From: Desmodus rotundus | Lineage: Eukaryota > Chordata > Mammalia > Chiroptera > Phyllostomidae | DNA length: 64,000 bases | Reading direction: 5' to 3' | Assembly (NCBI RefSeq): GCF_022682495.2 | Contig: NC_071394.1 | Location: 25,764,470 to 25,828,469 of the forward strand | In this document: piece by piece, positions 22,680 through 34,395 of the stretch | How the letters are laid out: each line of letters begins with the position of its first letter | How positions within the stretch are numbered: position 1 is the first letter of the stretch | Notes under the pieces: model-generated | The model's database searches: none | What the model saw: the letters and a program-made list of their open reading frames with translations, nothing else | What the model was told of the DNA's origin: nothing | Position numbers and translations under genes: made by a program

Positions 22680-23507
22680 CAGCCTAAGGGGTTAATATCC
22701 GAAATTTATAAAGAATTTATAAAACTCAACACCATAAAAATAAACAATCCAATTAAAAAATGGGCAAAGGACCTGAATAGACACTTCTCCAAAGAGGACA
22801 TACAGATGATGGCCAATAGGTACATGAAAGGATGCTCAAGGTCACTAATCATCAGAGATGCAAATTCAAACCACAATGAGATGTCACCTCACACCTGTCA
22901 GAATAGTTGGCTATCATCAATAAATCAGCAGACAAGTGTTGGTGAGGATGTAGAGAAAAGGGAACCCTCTTGTACTGTTGGTAGAAATGCAGGCTGGTGC
23001 AGCCACTGTGGAAAGTAGTATAGAGTTATCTCAAAAATTTAAATATAGAACTGCCTTATGACCCAGTGATTCGACTTCTGGAAATATATCTGAAGAAACC
23101 TGAAACACTAATTTGAAAAAATATATGCACCCTTATGTTCACTGCAGCATTATTTACAATAGCCAAGATTTGGAAGCAGCTCAAGTGCCCATCGGTAGAA
23201 CAGTGGATAATAAAGCTGTGGTACATTGACACAATGAATACTTCTCAGCCATAAAAAATGAGGAATCTTACCTTCTGTGACATCATAGATGGACCTGGAG
23301 AATATTATACTAAGTGAAATAAGCTAGTCACAGGAAGACAAATACCATATAATCTCATTTATATGTGGAATCTAATGAACAAAAAACCCTAACAAACAAA
23401 ATAGAACAAATAGAACAAAACAGACTTATAAATACAGAGAACTGACTGACAGCTGTCAGAGAGGAGGGGGTTGGGAGGCTGGGTGAAAAATGTGAAGGGA
23501 TTATGCA
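22680..23507 (+). mobile_element. L1 3' end (ORF2 C-terminus and 3' UTR)
   Basis: Sense L1 text begins at 'GGGGTTAATATCCGAAATTTATAAAGAATT' (22688), passes 'AAAATGGGCAAAGGACCTGAATAGAC' (22757) and the conserved 'TGACATCATAGATGGACCTGGAGAATATTATA' block (23278), and ends with a GGAGGGGGTTGGGAGGCTGGG 3' UTR (23463) and an A-rich tail. Divergence is moderate, and multiple stops interrupt the frame. The tail has expanded into the adjoining GA/GAAA microsatellite. Confidence 0.9.
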
Positions 23508-23515
23508 AAAAAGAA

Positions 23516-23571
<56 letters not shown>

Positions 23572-23588
23572 AGAAAGGAAGGAAGGAA

Positions 23589-23664
<76 letters not shown>

Positions 23665-23690
23665 AAAGAAAGAAAGAAAACCCATAAAGA
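23508..23690 (+). repeat. long (GAAA)n(GA)n(GGAA)n(GAAA)n microsatellite
   Basis: The pure-purine tract covers about 180 bases: short GAAA, then about 19 GA units (23530-23565), a few GGAA units, then more than 20 GAAA units. It begins at the 3' end of the L1 element. All six-frame products over it (Lys/Glu/Arg-rich on plus, Phe/Leu/Ser-rich on minus) are artefacts. Assembly length may be unreliable. Confidence 0.97.
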
Positions 23691-23929
23691 TACAGAAAAA
23701 AAGTTCCATCGGTCAATGCATTCATATTTGAGTGGCATTAATCTCTTTCATAGGTTAGACATAATCCTATATTTTATAACCCAAAAGACTAAATTATAAA
23801 GTTAATGATCAAGAAATGCCCCTTACATGACATATAAGGGAAAGAAAAACGAAGCAAATAATTTCTATATACAAATATGTACATATAAAACAATGCATGT
23901 TCGAGTTTAACACAGTTACGACAGTCCTC
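23691..23929. other. short unannotated gap
   Basis: AT-rich sequence lies between the microsatellite and the ERV-L remnant, and nothing is recognised in it. It could be a degraded continuation of the retroviral element. Confidence 0.35.
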
Positions 23930-26060
23930 ATTCCTGTAACTGATCACGAGGCCATAATTCATCCCTATCTCTAATCTCCTCTATCTCTATTTCTATATCT
24001 AGCTATCTAGCTCTGGTGATAGCTACCCATATGGATATAGTATCTACATATAGAGAGAGATCTTTTTCTATAGTTAGAGATTCTCCTTCTTCTCTTATCC
24101 ACTTCCATGTTTCTTTTCCCTTAACTAGCCCTTTGGTTTATAAGGATTCTTATCTCATGGTTGACACAAATCTTCATTCCTGAAGAGTCTGTTCTTAGTC
24201 ATACCTCCTCTTTTGGTCTGGTAAAATCTACTGTTAACTTTAGAACTGAACGTGGAAGTAATTGGAGCCTCAGAGAATCCTTTGGATCACAGACATCCTC
24301 CTTCAGGCCTCCACTGTTTGCAGCAATCTTATTTTATCTTAATAAGTGGGGCCTGTCACTTCAGTATGCGCAGTAAAACCTTTCTGTGTCCGTATTGGTT
24401 CAATGGCACAGGAATCTCAAATGACCAGAGGTTAGTCTCAAATTTTAGTCCAGTAGAACCGTTGTTGCACCCGCAAGGAAATATTTTTTCCTTGGGAACC
24501 AGCAGAACCCCAAATAGCAAGGATAGGAAGCAACAATTTTGTGATTATATTGTTAGGTGTAATAAAAAGAGCAGACCCTCAAATTTTAACCCTTGGTTCC
24601 CAGGCCCAGGTAGTCTAGTTATGGAAGAAATAACACCCTGTATGGATTGTTGATTCAAAGCATAAGAGGTCTGTCCAGAAGGTATCCAGCCATATAATAT
24701 GAAAAATAGAGACATTTAGTGAAGATACAAGAAACATTGTACATAGGCCAATGATGCCTCAGTCCCCTTCGAAGTGGGTACTTGGGACCTCACACAGTTC
24801 TCCCAATCTCCATCAGCTACCCCATCATATTGTCCTGAATCTCATGGACAGTCTGAAATCCCTTTCCTTTCAAAGCTGATTTTAGTTTTGGGAAAAGCCA
24901 GAAGTCTCAGAGAACCAAATCTGGGCTATTAGGGAGGCTGAGTCACCTGGGTGATTTGATGTTTCCCCCAAAAAACTCTGCATGAGACGTGATGCACAAG
25001 TGGGTACGATGTTGTGATGAAGCTGCCAGTCACCAGTTGCCCATAGCTGAGGCCTTCTGAGTCATCTGGATAGTTTTGGCAGAGGAACGTTCAAGTTTAA
25101 CACAAAATTTGATGCAGATTCATTATTCTACTCGCTCAGTCATTTTGAATGTGATGGCCACACAGTACACATGCTCATTCAATGGCGTCTACCACACTTA
25201 CTGATTAGTACAATGAAGTCACCATTGTTCACACATGTGCATTCCAGCCCATTCTCCTTGGCTGCCAGGGTACATTGATGTCGCACAAACTGTTCTTGTT
25301 ATATTGACAATGGCTGCATTTTTTCCAGATAGACCTCGTATACTACACCTTGTATCATAGTGCCAGAAACTCAAGGTGTTATATTCCAGTTGGTGATTCT
25401 GTTCAGTAGGTGATGCCACCATTCTGTTAGGCCAGCTGCTTCTACATGATGGAGTATGTGTCAAGACCAGAGAACTTCACAGTCATAAGCCAGTTGCTAT
25501 ACTTCTTTTATTGAGAAATTAGTGCCTCGGTCAGAAGAAATGTTGGGAGGGGTATTGTGATGATAAACTAGGCCTTATCTAAGTATGTGGATGGTGGTGC
25601 TTGCAAAAGGCAAATCCACATCCAGAATATATTCCAGTGAGGACAAATCTTTGCCCCTATCTGTGCCGGAGGGAAACAATGTAATCAACTCCCATCAGAC
25701 AGCTCCCTGGCCCACTGGGGCTCATTGTTCGTTGCTGCTGTTGGGAGGCTGAGCACCAAGTAATGGTGGTAGCCAGACTTGCCATTCTGAGTCTATATCC
25801 AGTAAATAAAGTTAATAGAAGATTTTACCAGACCAATAAAAGAGGGATATTCATTCATTCATAGAACTTCATGGATTTTTCTGACTGCATACCCATGATG
25901 CATTTCACTGTATTCCACCGTCTCCTTTATTTCCTGCAGTGTGGTCTCTGGGTTTAGAGGTGTGGTCAGACTCAGATACAATTCCTTTGGCAATGCTATA
26001 GGAGTGTCTTTCATCAGGAAGCATATATTTGTCCCTCTTTTTGTAGTGTTACCCATTGTT
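23930..26060 (-). mobile_element. ERV-L-type endogenous retrovirus internal remnant, split by a mariner
   Basis: On the minus strand the part right of the mariner (26060-25341) carries an integrase-like segment. A 'SDRGTNF' motif is readable at about 25545-25525, followed by a 'YDCEVLWS' segment near 25480. The part left of the mariner (24662 down to about 23930) continues with sequence typical of the 3' half of ERV-L internal regions. Stops and frameshifts are frequent on both sides. I recognise no flanking LTRs, gag or envelope gene, so the copy is partial and inactive. Assignment to ERV-L rather than another class III element is from remembered sequence wording. Confidence 0.7.
24663..25340 (-). 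mobile_element. internally deleted mariner with terminal inverted repeats
   Basis: A 674-bp element lies between TA dinucleotides (24663-24664 and 25339-25340). The left end reads AGAGGTCTGTCCAGAAGG, and the reverse complement of the right end reads CGAGGTCTATCTGGAAAAAA, with GAGGTCT and the CAGCC at the inner edge shared. The minus strand encodes mariner transposase pieces: N-terminal sequence from about 25140, then a jump to the C-terminal catalytic region with the signature 'DFWLFPKLKSALKGKG' near 24905-24855. Full mariners are about 1.3 kb, so the middle (linker and first catalytic Asp region) is deleted. It resembles the mammalian MARNA type. Several stops are present, and the element is inactive. 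Confidence 0.9.
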
Positions 26061-27335
26061 GGGGCTTAGTGCTTAGATTCATTTATTTATTGGGGTTGGT
26101 AAAATAATGATATTTTAATTAAGACTATTGTTTTTTCATTTATCGAGTGGAATGCTTTTATAAAAAATTGCTTTCCCTCATTTACTTTTCCATCACCCAG
26201 TGGTACAGTTCATTTAGGAGAGACAAGACAAATACTTGATTCTCCTTTATTTACCAGGTTTCACAATAGCAAATTGGTTCCCTTTCATCCTCCAAAGGTG
26301 TAAATACATGCATGACCTGGTGCACTTAAGCATATTTGATGGGTTCCATTTAATTGCAATTATCTTTCTTGGAAGCTCTAAGCCCAGTGGAAACCTCTTT
26401 GAGTTGGCTCCTGTTTGTTTTTCCTGGATGTCCTTTGTAGATATAAAAATCCATGCACTGAAAACTCCAGAACGACTTTTCTAGATCAGCCTTTTCTCCC
26501 ATTCATTTATGTCCTTAACTGACCAGGGACTGTGTTTTGAAGAGCAGGGCACACCCTCCACACAAAGGGGATACGTGCTTTCTGTTTACAAATATTCCTG
26601 ACTTTGTATGTGGAGACCAGAGCACTGGCTTCCTGTCAGGCCATTCTCCTCTGAAAATGCGATTGCTTTGCCAGTGTTGTCCACCTTTCCCGGAAAGATG
26701 TGATATTAATAGCTTTTTCTAGAATGACATTCTTCTATAAGGCATGTGCTCTTATCTAGTCAAATATGTGGGATAAAAATTGAAAGCAGTTGAAATATTT
26801 TCTTTTCATTCTCCCCACCCCCTGAAATTTTCTATGGAATCCTTTCAATGTCTGTAAATTAACTTTTGGGGAAAGTATAATTAATCTTATTAACTGTGAG
26901 CTTGCCTCAGGTTTTTTTTTGTATGGGGTAGAAGGACTTGAATTAACATGAGCTGTGACTTCAAAATTCAATTTCCCATTCTCAAAGGAAACTCATCCCT
27001 CCCCTCTCAACCTGCTTTTCCTTTACTCGAATGCTGTGTCTTCTGTTTTTTTCTTGAGCTTGGACAGTTCTGAACATTTAACTATCTCATTTCTGTTTCT
27101 GTGATAACCACTTTCTAGCAATAGAATTCCTATAAGAAGGTTTATGATGAAAAATGGGCAGAAGTGCTACTTGACCCAGCACATGAAACAGAACCACCGC
27201 CTAGAAAGAATAAAGATAGGTTTGAGATGCTTCTGACATCAATGTCTGTAACTGTTTTCTTTTGGTTTATATCACTCCTGTCTGCAGGCTGGCTAATACG
27301 GTTTACACTTACAGGTGTTCTTATTGGAGAAGACT
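26061..27335. other. mostly unannotated; possible old LINE 3' fragment at 26330-26490
   Basis: No gene is assigned. The phrase 'GCCCAGTGGAAACCTCTTTGAGTTGGCTCCTG' (26381) resembles the antisense 3' UTR of old L1M elements, but the flanks do not continue convincingly. A plus-strand frame at 27164-27376 starts with a charged stretch and has one hydrophobic segment, with no recognised domain. Confidence 0.35.
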
Positions 27336-27339
27336 TTTC

Positions 27340-27750
27340 TGTAAAAGTTATGTCAGATTCTCTGGCACTCGCCTGATACTTAAAGCCCTTCGCAGTCTTA
27401 TTACTGTCCTCTACACCCTCAGCGACTCTCCATTGCCCGTGGGGCTGAGTATGCACTTTTCCCTGTGGTCCCGGTTTACCTTCCCGTCTCTCCACAAGGG
27501 TAGCCCTTCAGATCACTGTAATAGAGCGATTGCTTCCATTTCCCTGGCGTAGCCCACGCTTCCCGGCTTTGCCTTTCGCTCTCACAATTCCTTCTATTTG
27601 GAACGAACTTCCCTTCTGTATCTCCCTGCGGAAATCCTGTTCTTTGAAATTCCCCCTCCTCCACGAATTTCTTTGTGATCCCTCCACGGGAATCACTTTA
27701 TGCTTCCTTTGGACTCCCAAGCAATTTGTTTATGGCAGTTGCTTTGTATT
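27340..27750 (+). mobile_element. L2-like LINE 3' fragment
   Basis: The order of pyrimidine-rich phrases matches sense L2: 'TTCCTTCTATTTGGAACGAACTTCCC' (27590), 'CTCCACGAATTTCTTTGTGATCCC' (27658) and 'GCAGTTGCTTTGTATTG' (about 27734). The terminal 'GGCACATAGTAGG' block is not found, so it is truncated. Confidence 0.55.
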
Positions 27751-28595
27751 GTTTTGTTATGTGGATAATGATTATTGTCGCTATCATTTGTGTAGTTGTC
27801 TAATACACCCACTCATGGGGGATAAATAGGACGGCCATATGTCCAGTTGTTCCTGGGACAGTCCTCGCTTCCTGTCTGTCCTATCACCTTGTGTGGTTAG
27901 CACTCCCTTTTACTCAAAAGTATCTTAATTTGAATAATACATTAAGTGGTCATCCTTGGAAGATGAGACCGGAGGATTAGGGCTGCATCGTACTCCTACA
28001 GTGGACAAAGGAGTTCACAGGTTCACAGAGAGGGGCTGCCCTGAGCTGGGCGGGGGCCACTTTGCTGAGGCCCGCAGGAAAAGCTAAAGAGATTAGTTTT
28101 GATTCCTCCCAGAGCTGGTCCTCCTAAGGGCTCTGTCTGAAGCTATTACTTTCCCATTAGAAAGTTGGTTCCCGGAGTGTTTAATAAACAATCCCTTCCC
28201 AGCTTGAAGGGCCGTGGGCATTGTTTCCACACCCTCGGGTCAGGGCAGTTAAGGCTTCAAAGGAAGATATGAGGGTATTGTGTAGAATATTTAGTGCACA
28301 TGTGAAAGGGACTGCATTTATTTGTTATTTATTGTTCATTTTTAACATTAGCCCACAGGACTGTTGACAGAATGGTGCCCAGCTCCTCCCTTTTGCTGTA
28401 TGTGCTTTCTCTCTTGTGTTCACTCCACGTGCGGGGGCAAAAGTAGGGTTACAGTTGTGAGTATGTGCAACACAGTTTATTCTTGTGTTATTATTTATTA
28501 GTTATTGTATTATCGTCCATATGAACAACTGTAAACCTACATTTGCCCAGCCCTGTGTATACACTTTGGATTAACTTGTGTTTAAGTAAGATTTA
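27751..28595. other. unannotated stretch with possible short repeat at 27830-27960
   Basis: The segment 'GGACGGCCATATGTCCAGTTG' to 'ACATTAAGTGGTCATCC' looks like an old interspersed repeat that I cannot name. The remainder (27961-28595) shows no gene and no recognised repeat. Confidence 0.4.
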
Positions 28596-28599
28596 TGGG

Positions 28600-28800
28600 T
28601 AAATGTTCACATTCTTTTTCAGAACCACTTGAATGTAGGTTGAAGACATCATGATACTTTACCTCCAAATGCTTCTAAGAATAGGTAGGGACAGTCTTCT
28701 ACATAAACACAATGTCATAGTTACATCCAAGACCATGACCAGTAATTCCACAGGTTACCTAATACACAGTTCATATAAACAGTTTTGGGATCCAGAATCC
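28600..28800 (-). mobile_element. old L1M fragment
   Basis: Antisense L1M text: 'TTTTTCAGAACCACTTGAATGTAGGTTGAAGACATCATG' (28616), 'CTTCTACATAAACACAATG' (28696) and 'GGATCCAGAATCCATTTGACC' (28789). The same L1M region, slightly shifted, is present at 42850-43165. Confidence 0.65.
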
Positions 28801-28857
28801 ATTTGACCCAGTATGTCTCTCTCATCTTGTAATCCTGCACAGTCTCTCTGCCTGTTT

Positions 28858-28936
28858 TGGGGGTGTGTATGTGTGTGTATATCTGTGTCACTGTGTGTCC
28901 ATGTCTATATGTGTATATGTGTGTGTGTGTCTGTGT
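28858..28936 (+). repeat. imperfect (GT)n microsatellite
   Basis: GT/GTGTAT repeats are interrupted by ATCTGTGTCACTGTGTGTCC. It is short and degenerate. Confidence 0.9.
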
Positions 28937-29885
28937 GCAATACGTATTATCAATATGCACTATTTGAAATTCTTCTCCACCTCTCCATCAATGATATTTG
29001 CTTTTATCCACTCAACTTTCTCCTCCTCCCCTTTCTGCTAAAGAAAGTTTCATCTTTGCCAGATCTGATGCCTATTTTTTATAATTCAGTGCTGAAGAAT
29101 CTGGAGATGGGTTGATGGGCTGGCATAAAAGAGAGGAGAGAGGTGTCCTTTGGAAGTTGGTTGTGGAGCTTTAGAAAGACCGGGTTCCTCCCTCGGGCCC
29201 TCCCCCACTGGGGAGCTCTGTGACGTGGGGCTTCCAAAGGAGCGGAAGGGGCTTTGAAGAAATATTGCTGTGAGTCATGTATTGGATTCTCCTTGGTGTT
29301 CTTTAAGAACTAGTAGATATTATGCTTCCTTATTAGTTATTTTTAGACTCTGATTCCCTAAATGTGACATTTCCCAGGATGAGGCCTCATGGGAAGCCAG
29401 TATTTATTCTGATCATACATATCCTTTGTCTTCAAAGGAGAAAGTCCATCGAGGGAGAAAACTTTCTTATGGTTGTGACCTCAAGCCTTAGAATGTCTTA
29501 CAGGACTTTAGCAGTTCACAGAATTTTATGAGGCAAATCAGGACACTTTTGACAGTGAAATATTTATGGCAAATATGAATATGATGGGGAAATAATTAGT
29601 CCAGGACAATATGCTTAAGCCAAAATGGTGTTAGGCAAACCAAAACATAGGCATACACCTATTATTTGTACCAGAACTCAATAAACATGATGAAAAAAGT
29701 GTATGCATGTACACTCCTACACATAAATGTTAGATTAAGCAATATGAAATGAACCTCCCAAAGCAGCGATTTCATTTGTGCAACCTAAAATGAAATGCCC
29801 ATAATAATTTCAAACTTTTGATTGTCTGCTCTTTATTTCTTTAAGAAGTACATTCTTTGAGAATAAGATCATTCATTTTTCATTC
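28937..29885. other. unannotated stretch
   Basis: No gene or recognisable repeat is seen. Composition is ordinary. Confidence 0.45.
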
Positions 29886-29889
29886 TGCT

Positions 29890-30015
29890 ATTCATTTTTT
29901 GTTCATTTATGTACTAAATACTTATCGAGCACCTACAACATGCAGGTGCTATGCTAGAGGCTGGGGTAGATCAGTGGCACGGTGAGGGGCCCTAGTTCAT
30001 GAGAGCACCGTACGG
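29890..30015 (-). mobile_element. L2-type LINE 3' end
   Basis: Antisense L2 terminus: 'TGTACTAAATACTTATCGAGCACCTAC' (29909) followed by 'CAGGTGCTATGCTAGAGGCTGGGG' (29943). It is a short fragment. Confidence 0.7.
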
Positions 30016-30224
30016 GTATTTGTGCACTTTTTCCTGAATCCAGCTAGCATTTGGCCACAAATAAGTCAGCATAGTACGTTTATGTTTGTTATTTGATGTT
30101 AAAAATCTAAAATGCAAATTGAAATACAACGTTATCTTGCTGCCATTCTTACAGCACTCTAACAAATTGACATCTGAGGACTAGGTCCCTCTCTGTACCC
30201 TTTTAAAGATTCTCAAAGACGTAA
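30016..30224. other. short unannotated gap
   Basis: Nothing is recognised here. Confidence 0.35.
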
Positions 30225-31400
30225 CTTGATGTTTGCCACAAGGAGTTTGCAGCCTAGTAGAATGAGAACAATTCTGGTGCAAGTGCATTAGGTGGCACGG
30301 TGCTGTGATTTAAGCCTGTTCAAGGCACAGCTGAGCTCAGGAGAGCAAGTGGTTCTTTTTACCTGAGTAGTGGAAGTGAGCAGAAAAGTATTCATGGAAG
30401 AAGTGAGGTTGAAGATACCATGCATTGGTTTCTCCAAACACTTTGGACTTGAATGACTTCTACTTCATGGAGTGAACATCCCTTGAGGGTGATGGCTTTA
30501 GAATCAATAACCACAGTGATACGAGTAAATACAACCATCAGTTGTGATCGATGAAATAGGAAAAAGAATAGTAGGTTACAGAATCTGTAGTGGAAGAGCC
30601 AGATTTTCTTTTGGGTGGAGGGTCAGGGAAGATCTCTCTGAGAGACTTTGAATGTGAGACCCAAAGAATGCATTAGACAAGTGAAGAGTCGTTAAGAAAG
30701 GGAAATGGCCGTGCTGAGGAGAGACACAGAGAGGACAGAGGGCTAGCACACCGGAGCAGGGCCGTGGGGACCGAGAGTGCTGACAGGTGAAGGGAGAGGC
30801 AGGGACAAACTGTGCAGGCCCGGGAGAAGGAGTTTGCAGCTTGAAAAAAGCACGATTGTTACATGGCCCCTTTTGGAGATGGGGGTGTGTGTGGGGAGGG
30901 TTTGGTTGGTGAAGACGTGGAGACCTGAATGTCACAATCCATGGGACACTGTAAGCAAGCAGATAAGGCTGGAGCATGGGGTGTGTGGGAGGACACCGTG
31001 CTGAACTTTGAGTTCTTTCTATCGGTACGAGGGAGTCATTTAGGAGTGGGCATGAGTGGGGGGCTAGCATATCAAATGTATTGACGTATTTGAGAAAGAT
31101 ACATCTCAAGGATGGATGAATTAGTTGAGGATGGCAAAGGAGGGAAGACCTTGCCCATTGGTAGCGGATGAAGCTTGATCTAGGGCAGTCGCAGTAGGAT
31201 GGAGAACAGGAGACAGAGACGCCAGGAGACGCATCTTTGATGGGAGGAGAGGTGGGGACTATTAGGTGATGTCCAGGCTCCCGGCCTGTGTGATGCGCTC
31301 GTGAGAGGACGGGGCAGTTTGGGGAACAGGTTTGTACCTGCTCACTGATCAGTGCTAAGTGCTTGTGGGAGATCGAGCCTGATGTTACCTGCATAGCCGA
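30225..31400 (-). mobile_element. probable degenerate L2-class repeat region containing a chance 272-codon frame
   Basis: The plus strand reads like the purine-rich antisense of the L2-associated repeat also seen at 36030-36660: 'TTGCAGCCTAGTAGAATGAGAAC', 'GGAAGATCTCTCTGAGAGACTTTGAATGTGAGAC' (30628) and 'CAGGCCCGGGAGAAGGAG'. The minus strand is open for 272 codons (31394-30576). Its product is Pro/Ser/His/Cys-rich with no recognisable domain, which is the expected translation of antisense L2. I regard the frame as non-coding, with moderate confidence. Confidence 0.5.
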
Positions 31401-32098
31401 TTAGTTAACGAAAGTCCCTCTGCACATTGTCGATATGTTAACATGGGATTTTTTGAGAGTTGGAAGCATTCAAACTGCGTATAAAGGAGTACTTGCGTTT
31501 CACAACCGACAGATTGCTTTATTCTGAATCACTCATGACAGACGTATTTTTTTGTATTTGAGAGACATTTGACTTTGTCACAGTTCTGAAAATATGTTGT
31601 TTCTGATATGTTTAGATGGTGGGTTTTCAAAAACCGCTAGCTGTCACAATGAGGCTGGCTGTGTTTTGTTTCTTCCCATTCAGTTTCCCATTAAACACAC
31701 AAGCATAACATCCGGCACTCTTCTTTTTAAGGACTCGGGAACAGGAGCAGCGGGGCTTAGGCTCAGTACTTGCCACATCAACCAGCTGTAGCGTTTTCAC
31801 CTAGAGCTGAGTTTGAAGTTGACTGAGCCAGCCACGTCAGGAGCGGCACTGTGTCATATTGCAGAGGGGCTGTGAGACTTCCTAACACAGCGTGACAGCC
31901 TGAGACATGTGGGCTGGCCCGTCTGCACGGGCCCCCCGAGGTGGGACCGCAGCTGTAAGGCGTCTGGGCGCCGGGGTGACAGGCCCCGCAGGGCACTTTT
32001 CTGTTCTGTGTCAGGCCACAGCCTGTGGCTGCTATCGGCAGCGCTTCCTGCTTTGCTTCATTTTTCACTGACAAATCCTCTCCCGGCTGGAGAGTCAT
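31401..32098. other. unannotated stretch
   Basis: No gene or clear repeat is seen. The minus-strand 106-codon frame at 31778-32098 has no recognisable domain. GC is locally raised at 31900-32050 without a CpG cluster large enough to call an island. Confidence 0.4.
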
Positions 32099-32099
32099 G

Positions 32100-32230
32100 T
32101 ATTTTTAGAGTTGGAAGGGACCTTCATAATTATCTGAATCCAACCCCCTGGCATTTTTGCAGATGAGGAAAACAAGACACTGAGAGGTGAAGCGATTTGG
32201 TCCGGGTCCCCCAGAGAAGCAGTGACCTCT
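32100..32230. mobile_element. MIR/CR1-like remnant
   Basis: 'AGAGTTGGAAGGGACCTTCATAATTATC' (32108) and 'CAGATGAGGAAAACAAGACACTGAGAGG' (32160) follow a common ancient mammalian repeat order. Exact family is uncertain. Confidence 0.5.
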
Positions 32231-33750
32231 CGGCCGCTTAGGCTCCTCCCTCAGAAGGGGTAGGAGGGGACCCTCCGTCTATCTTCTAGTGTGTTAGTTG
32301 CCAGAAGTTAAGGAGTCTTCCTTCACTTTCTAAACCCTTTTGGAAATAATGTCTCTCCTTTGAAAGAGGTGAAGACATGTTTTACTCAGAAAACTTACGT
32401 TTTTTCCCAGGCAGGTTTTTGTTCTAACCCATTGTGACTCCCCTCTAGGCTTCCACGGCACAGTGTGACAACTCTCTGGTGGCCAGTACTACCCAGCTGG
32501 ACGTCTGTGTAGCAGTCACAGTAGAGCCCCACGTGCTTTGGAATGTGATGTTGCCTCTAGATTCAGGGAAGGACAGACGCTGGACACTGGTCAGCAAACT
32601 GCCTGGGTCTTTCGGCGGGGGGGGGACCCTAGGAACTTCCTGAGAAGCAACCATTTATCAAACTGAGACTTTCAAAAGGATCCTTGACTCTGGAAATTAA
32701 AACTCGCACACCTCTGTCCTAGGACCAAGCACCTGAGTGACTCCTGAGCTCCCGTGGAGCCTGGCCGCCACTGGAGGCTGGGTGTGCGGTGGACGACGTG
32801 GTACCTGGAGCATGGCCCAGTCCAGGGGAAGAATGGGAGATTTGAAAATGACTTGTGCATGGGAAGAGGGAAAGAACTCAAGGGGTTCTTCTCAGGGGCT
32901 GTTTCAGCCTGATGGGGAAGGATCTGGGAGTCCTTCCCAGGGACCACAATGTCTACTCAGTACTAGTTTCTCTCCACACTTCCCCTGGCACAAACTCATC
33001 TCTCGGGTCTGATGTGGGGTGGCAGGGGGAACAAGGCATTGCTCTGCCTCGTCAGCTAGTCTGTGCTCTGAGGCTTGAGTTTAAAAGCTCAAAAAGCCTT
33101 TTCTCTACTCCTGCTGGAACATCTCTTCCATGAGGCCATGCACATGGCAGGATCCTCCTTCCAGACAAGGAAAGGATCTCAGGGGATAAGACAAGGAGGG
33201 AGAAGCATCAATCACTGGCTCAAAACCGAATCGCACTACATTTGTAAGAGCTCACGGAAGGAAAAACAGGGACTGTTTAGTGTGATAGTCTCAGCTGGTG
33301 CAGTTTCCAAGAGCCGCAAATGCATTTCACTATGTGAGCTAAGTTCACCGAATGATGAGAAACTGCCCTGGGAGATTTTCCTCAAATCTTTGGAGTACAC
33401 ATAGACTTTTTTTTTTTGCTGTAGAAAAGCTTAATTTTGTACCAAAGTGGTCATGGAATCCCGGAGCTCTATGGTACTCAGGGATGATCTGTGCTGGGTA
33501 TTCTCTGTCCTTCCAGGTCCGTTCTCCCCCCCTTCTCTGTACTGTTCTGGGTCCTGGGAGGCTGGTCTCCATGGGCTCTATCAGTGGGCTCCTCTGCCCT
33601 CCAGCTTCTGTTTAGATTTGGCCAATAGGAGGCACCCACTTGTCCATCATTGAGTGGTTTCCTTAAACTGGTCCATCTCAGAATAATCCCCTTCATAATA
33701 GCTCCCATTTTAGTGTGTAAATCTCGTTCCTGTTGGGACTTTGAACTGAT
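32231..33750. other. unannotated stretch
   Basis: No gene is seen. It contains a G run (32617-32625) and a T run (33409-33417). Several 60-110 codon frames on both strands lack any domain. Confidence 0.4.
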
Positions 33751-33754
33751 ACAT

Positions 33755-33835
33755 CCTCTAATCCAATAGGACCATTTTATAGATGCGGAAACTGAGGCAC
33801 AGGGAGGCCCACTGGCTTTTCTAGTGGTGTGCTTT
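33755..33835 (-). mobile_element. short MIR fragment
   Basis: 'CCATTTTATAGATGCGGAAACTGAGGCACAGGGAGG' (33772) is the conserved antisense MIR core. Confidence 0.7.
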
Positions 33836-33999
33836 CCCCCCTTTCCTCCTCATCTTCCCAGCTGTGGTTGAGTACTCAGAGACTGAACCCCCGTGGCCCA
33901 GGAATGCCTGTTTGGGGTGGGGAACCCCCTGGCACAAGAGTCTGCTCTGCTCTAATGTGATGATATATTTCTAAAAAACTTCCATTTATTTGAAAAGTG

Positions 34000-34395
34000 G
34001 ATCCTTAAAATGGTGTTTTAAGTGGTATATGCATACCACAGGACGTTTTTCAGCCGCAGAAAAGAATGTAATCCTGTCACGTGCGACAAACGATGTCGCT
34101 GACCCTTGAGGATGCTCTGCTACGTGAAATTAGCCAGCACCACATGGTCTCACTGACAGGAGGTGCTAAAGCAGTCGGACTCGTTGGAGCAGAGAATGGC
34201 TACGGGGGAGGGGGAAGAGGGAGGAAAGGGAGTTGCTGTTCAATGGGTATAGGGTTTCGGGTCTGCAAGATGAAATCAGTGCTGGAGATCTGCTGTACAG
34301 AATGTGCCTCTGTTAGCAACTCTGTGTCATACAGTTAAACATTTGTTAAGAAGGCAGATCTTGTGTTATTTTTTAACCACATAAAGAGGAACCAA
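34000..34395 (+). mobile_element. old L1 3' end
   Basis: Sense L1 text: 'GTGGTATATGCATACCACAGGACG' (34022), 'AGCCGCAGAAAAGAATGTAATCCTG' (34053), 'CTCTGCTACGTGAAATTAGCCAGCA' (34114), a G-rich 'GGGGGAGGGGGAAGAGG' 3' UTR (34204) and 'CATTTGTTAAGAAGGCAGATCTTGTG' (34340). It is a 5'-truncated, diverged relic. Confidence 0.8.

Noticed and set aside
23355..23799. Open frames of about 74-127 codons with Phe/Leu/Ser (minus) or Lys/Glu/Arg (plus) repeats
   Set aside because: They are translations of the GA/GAAA microsatellite in all frames, with no independent coding evidence.
23930..26060. Possibility of an intact, expressible provirus
   Set aside because: Stops and frameshifts are frequent, no LTRs, gag or envelope are recognised, and a mariner interrupts it.
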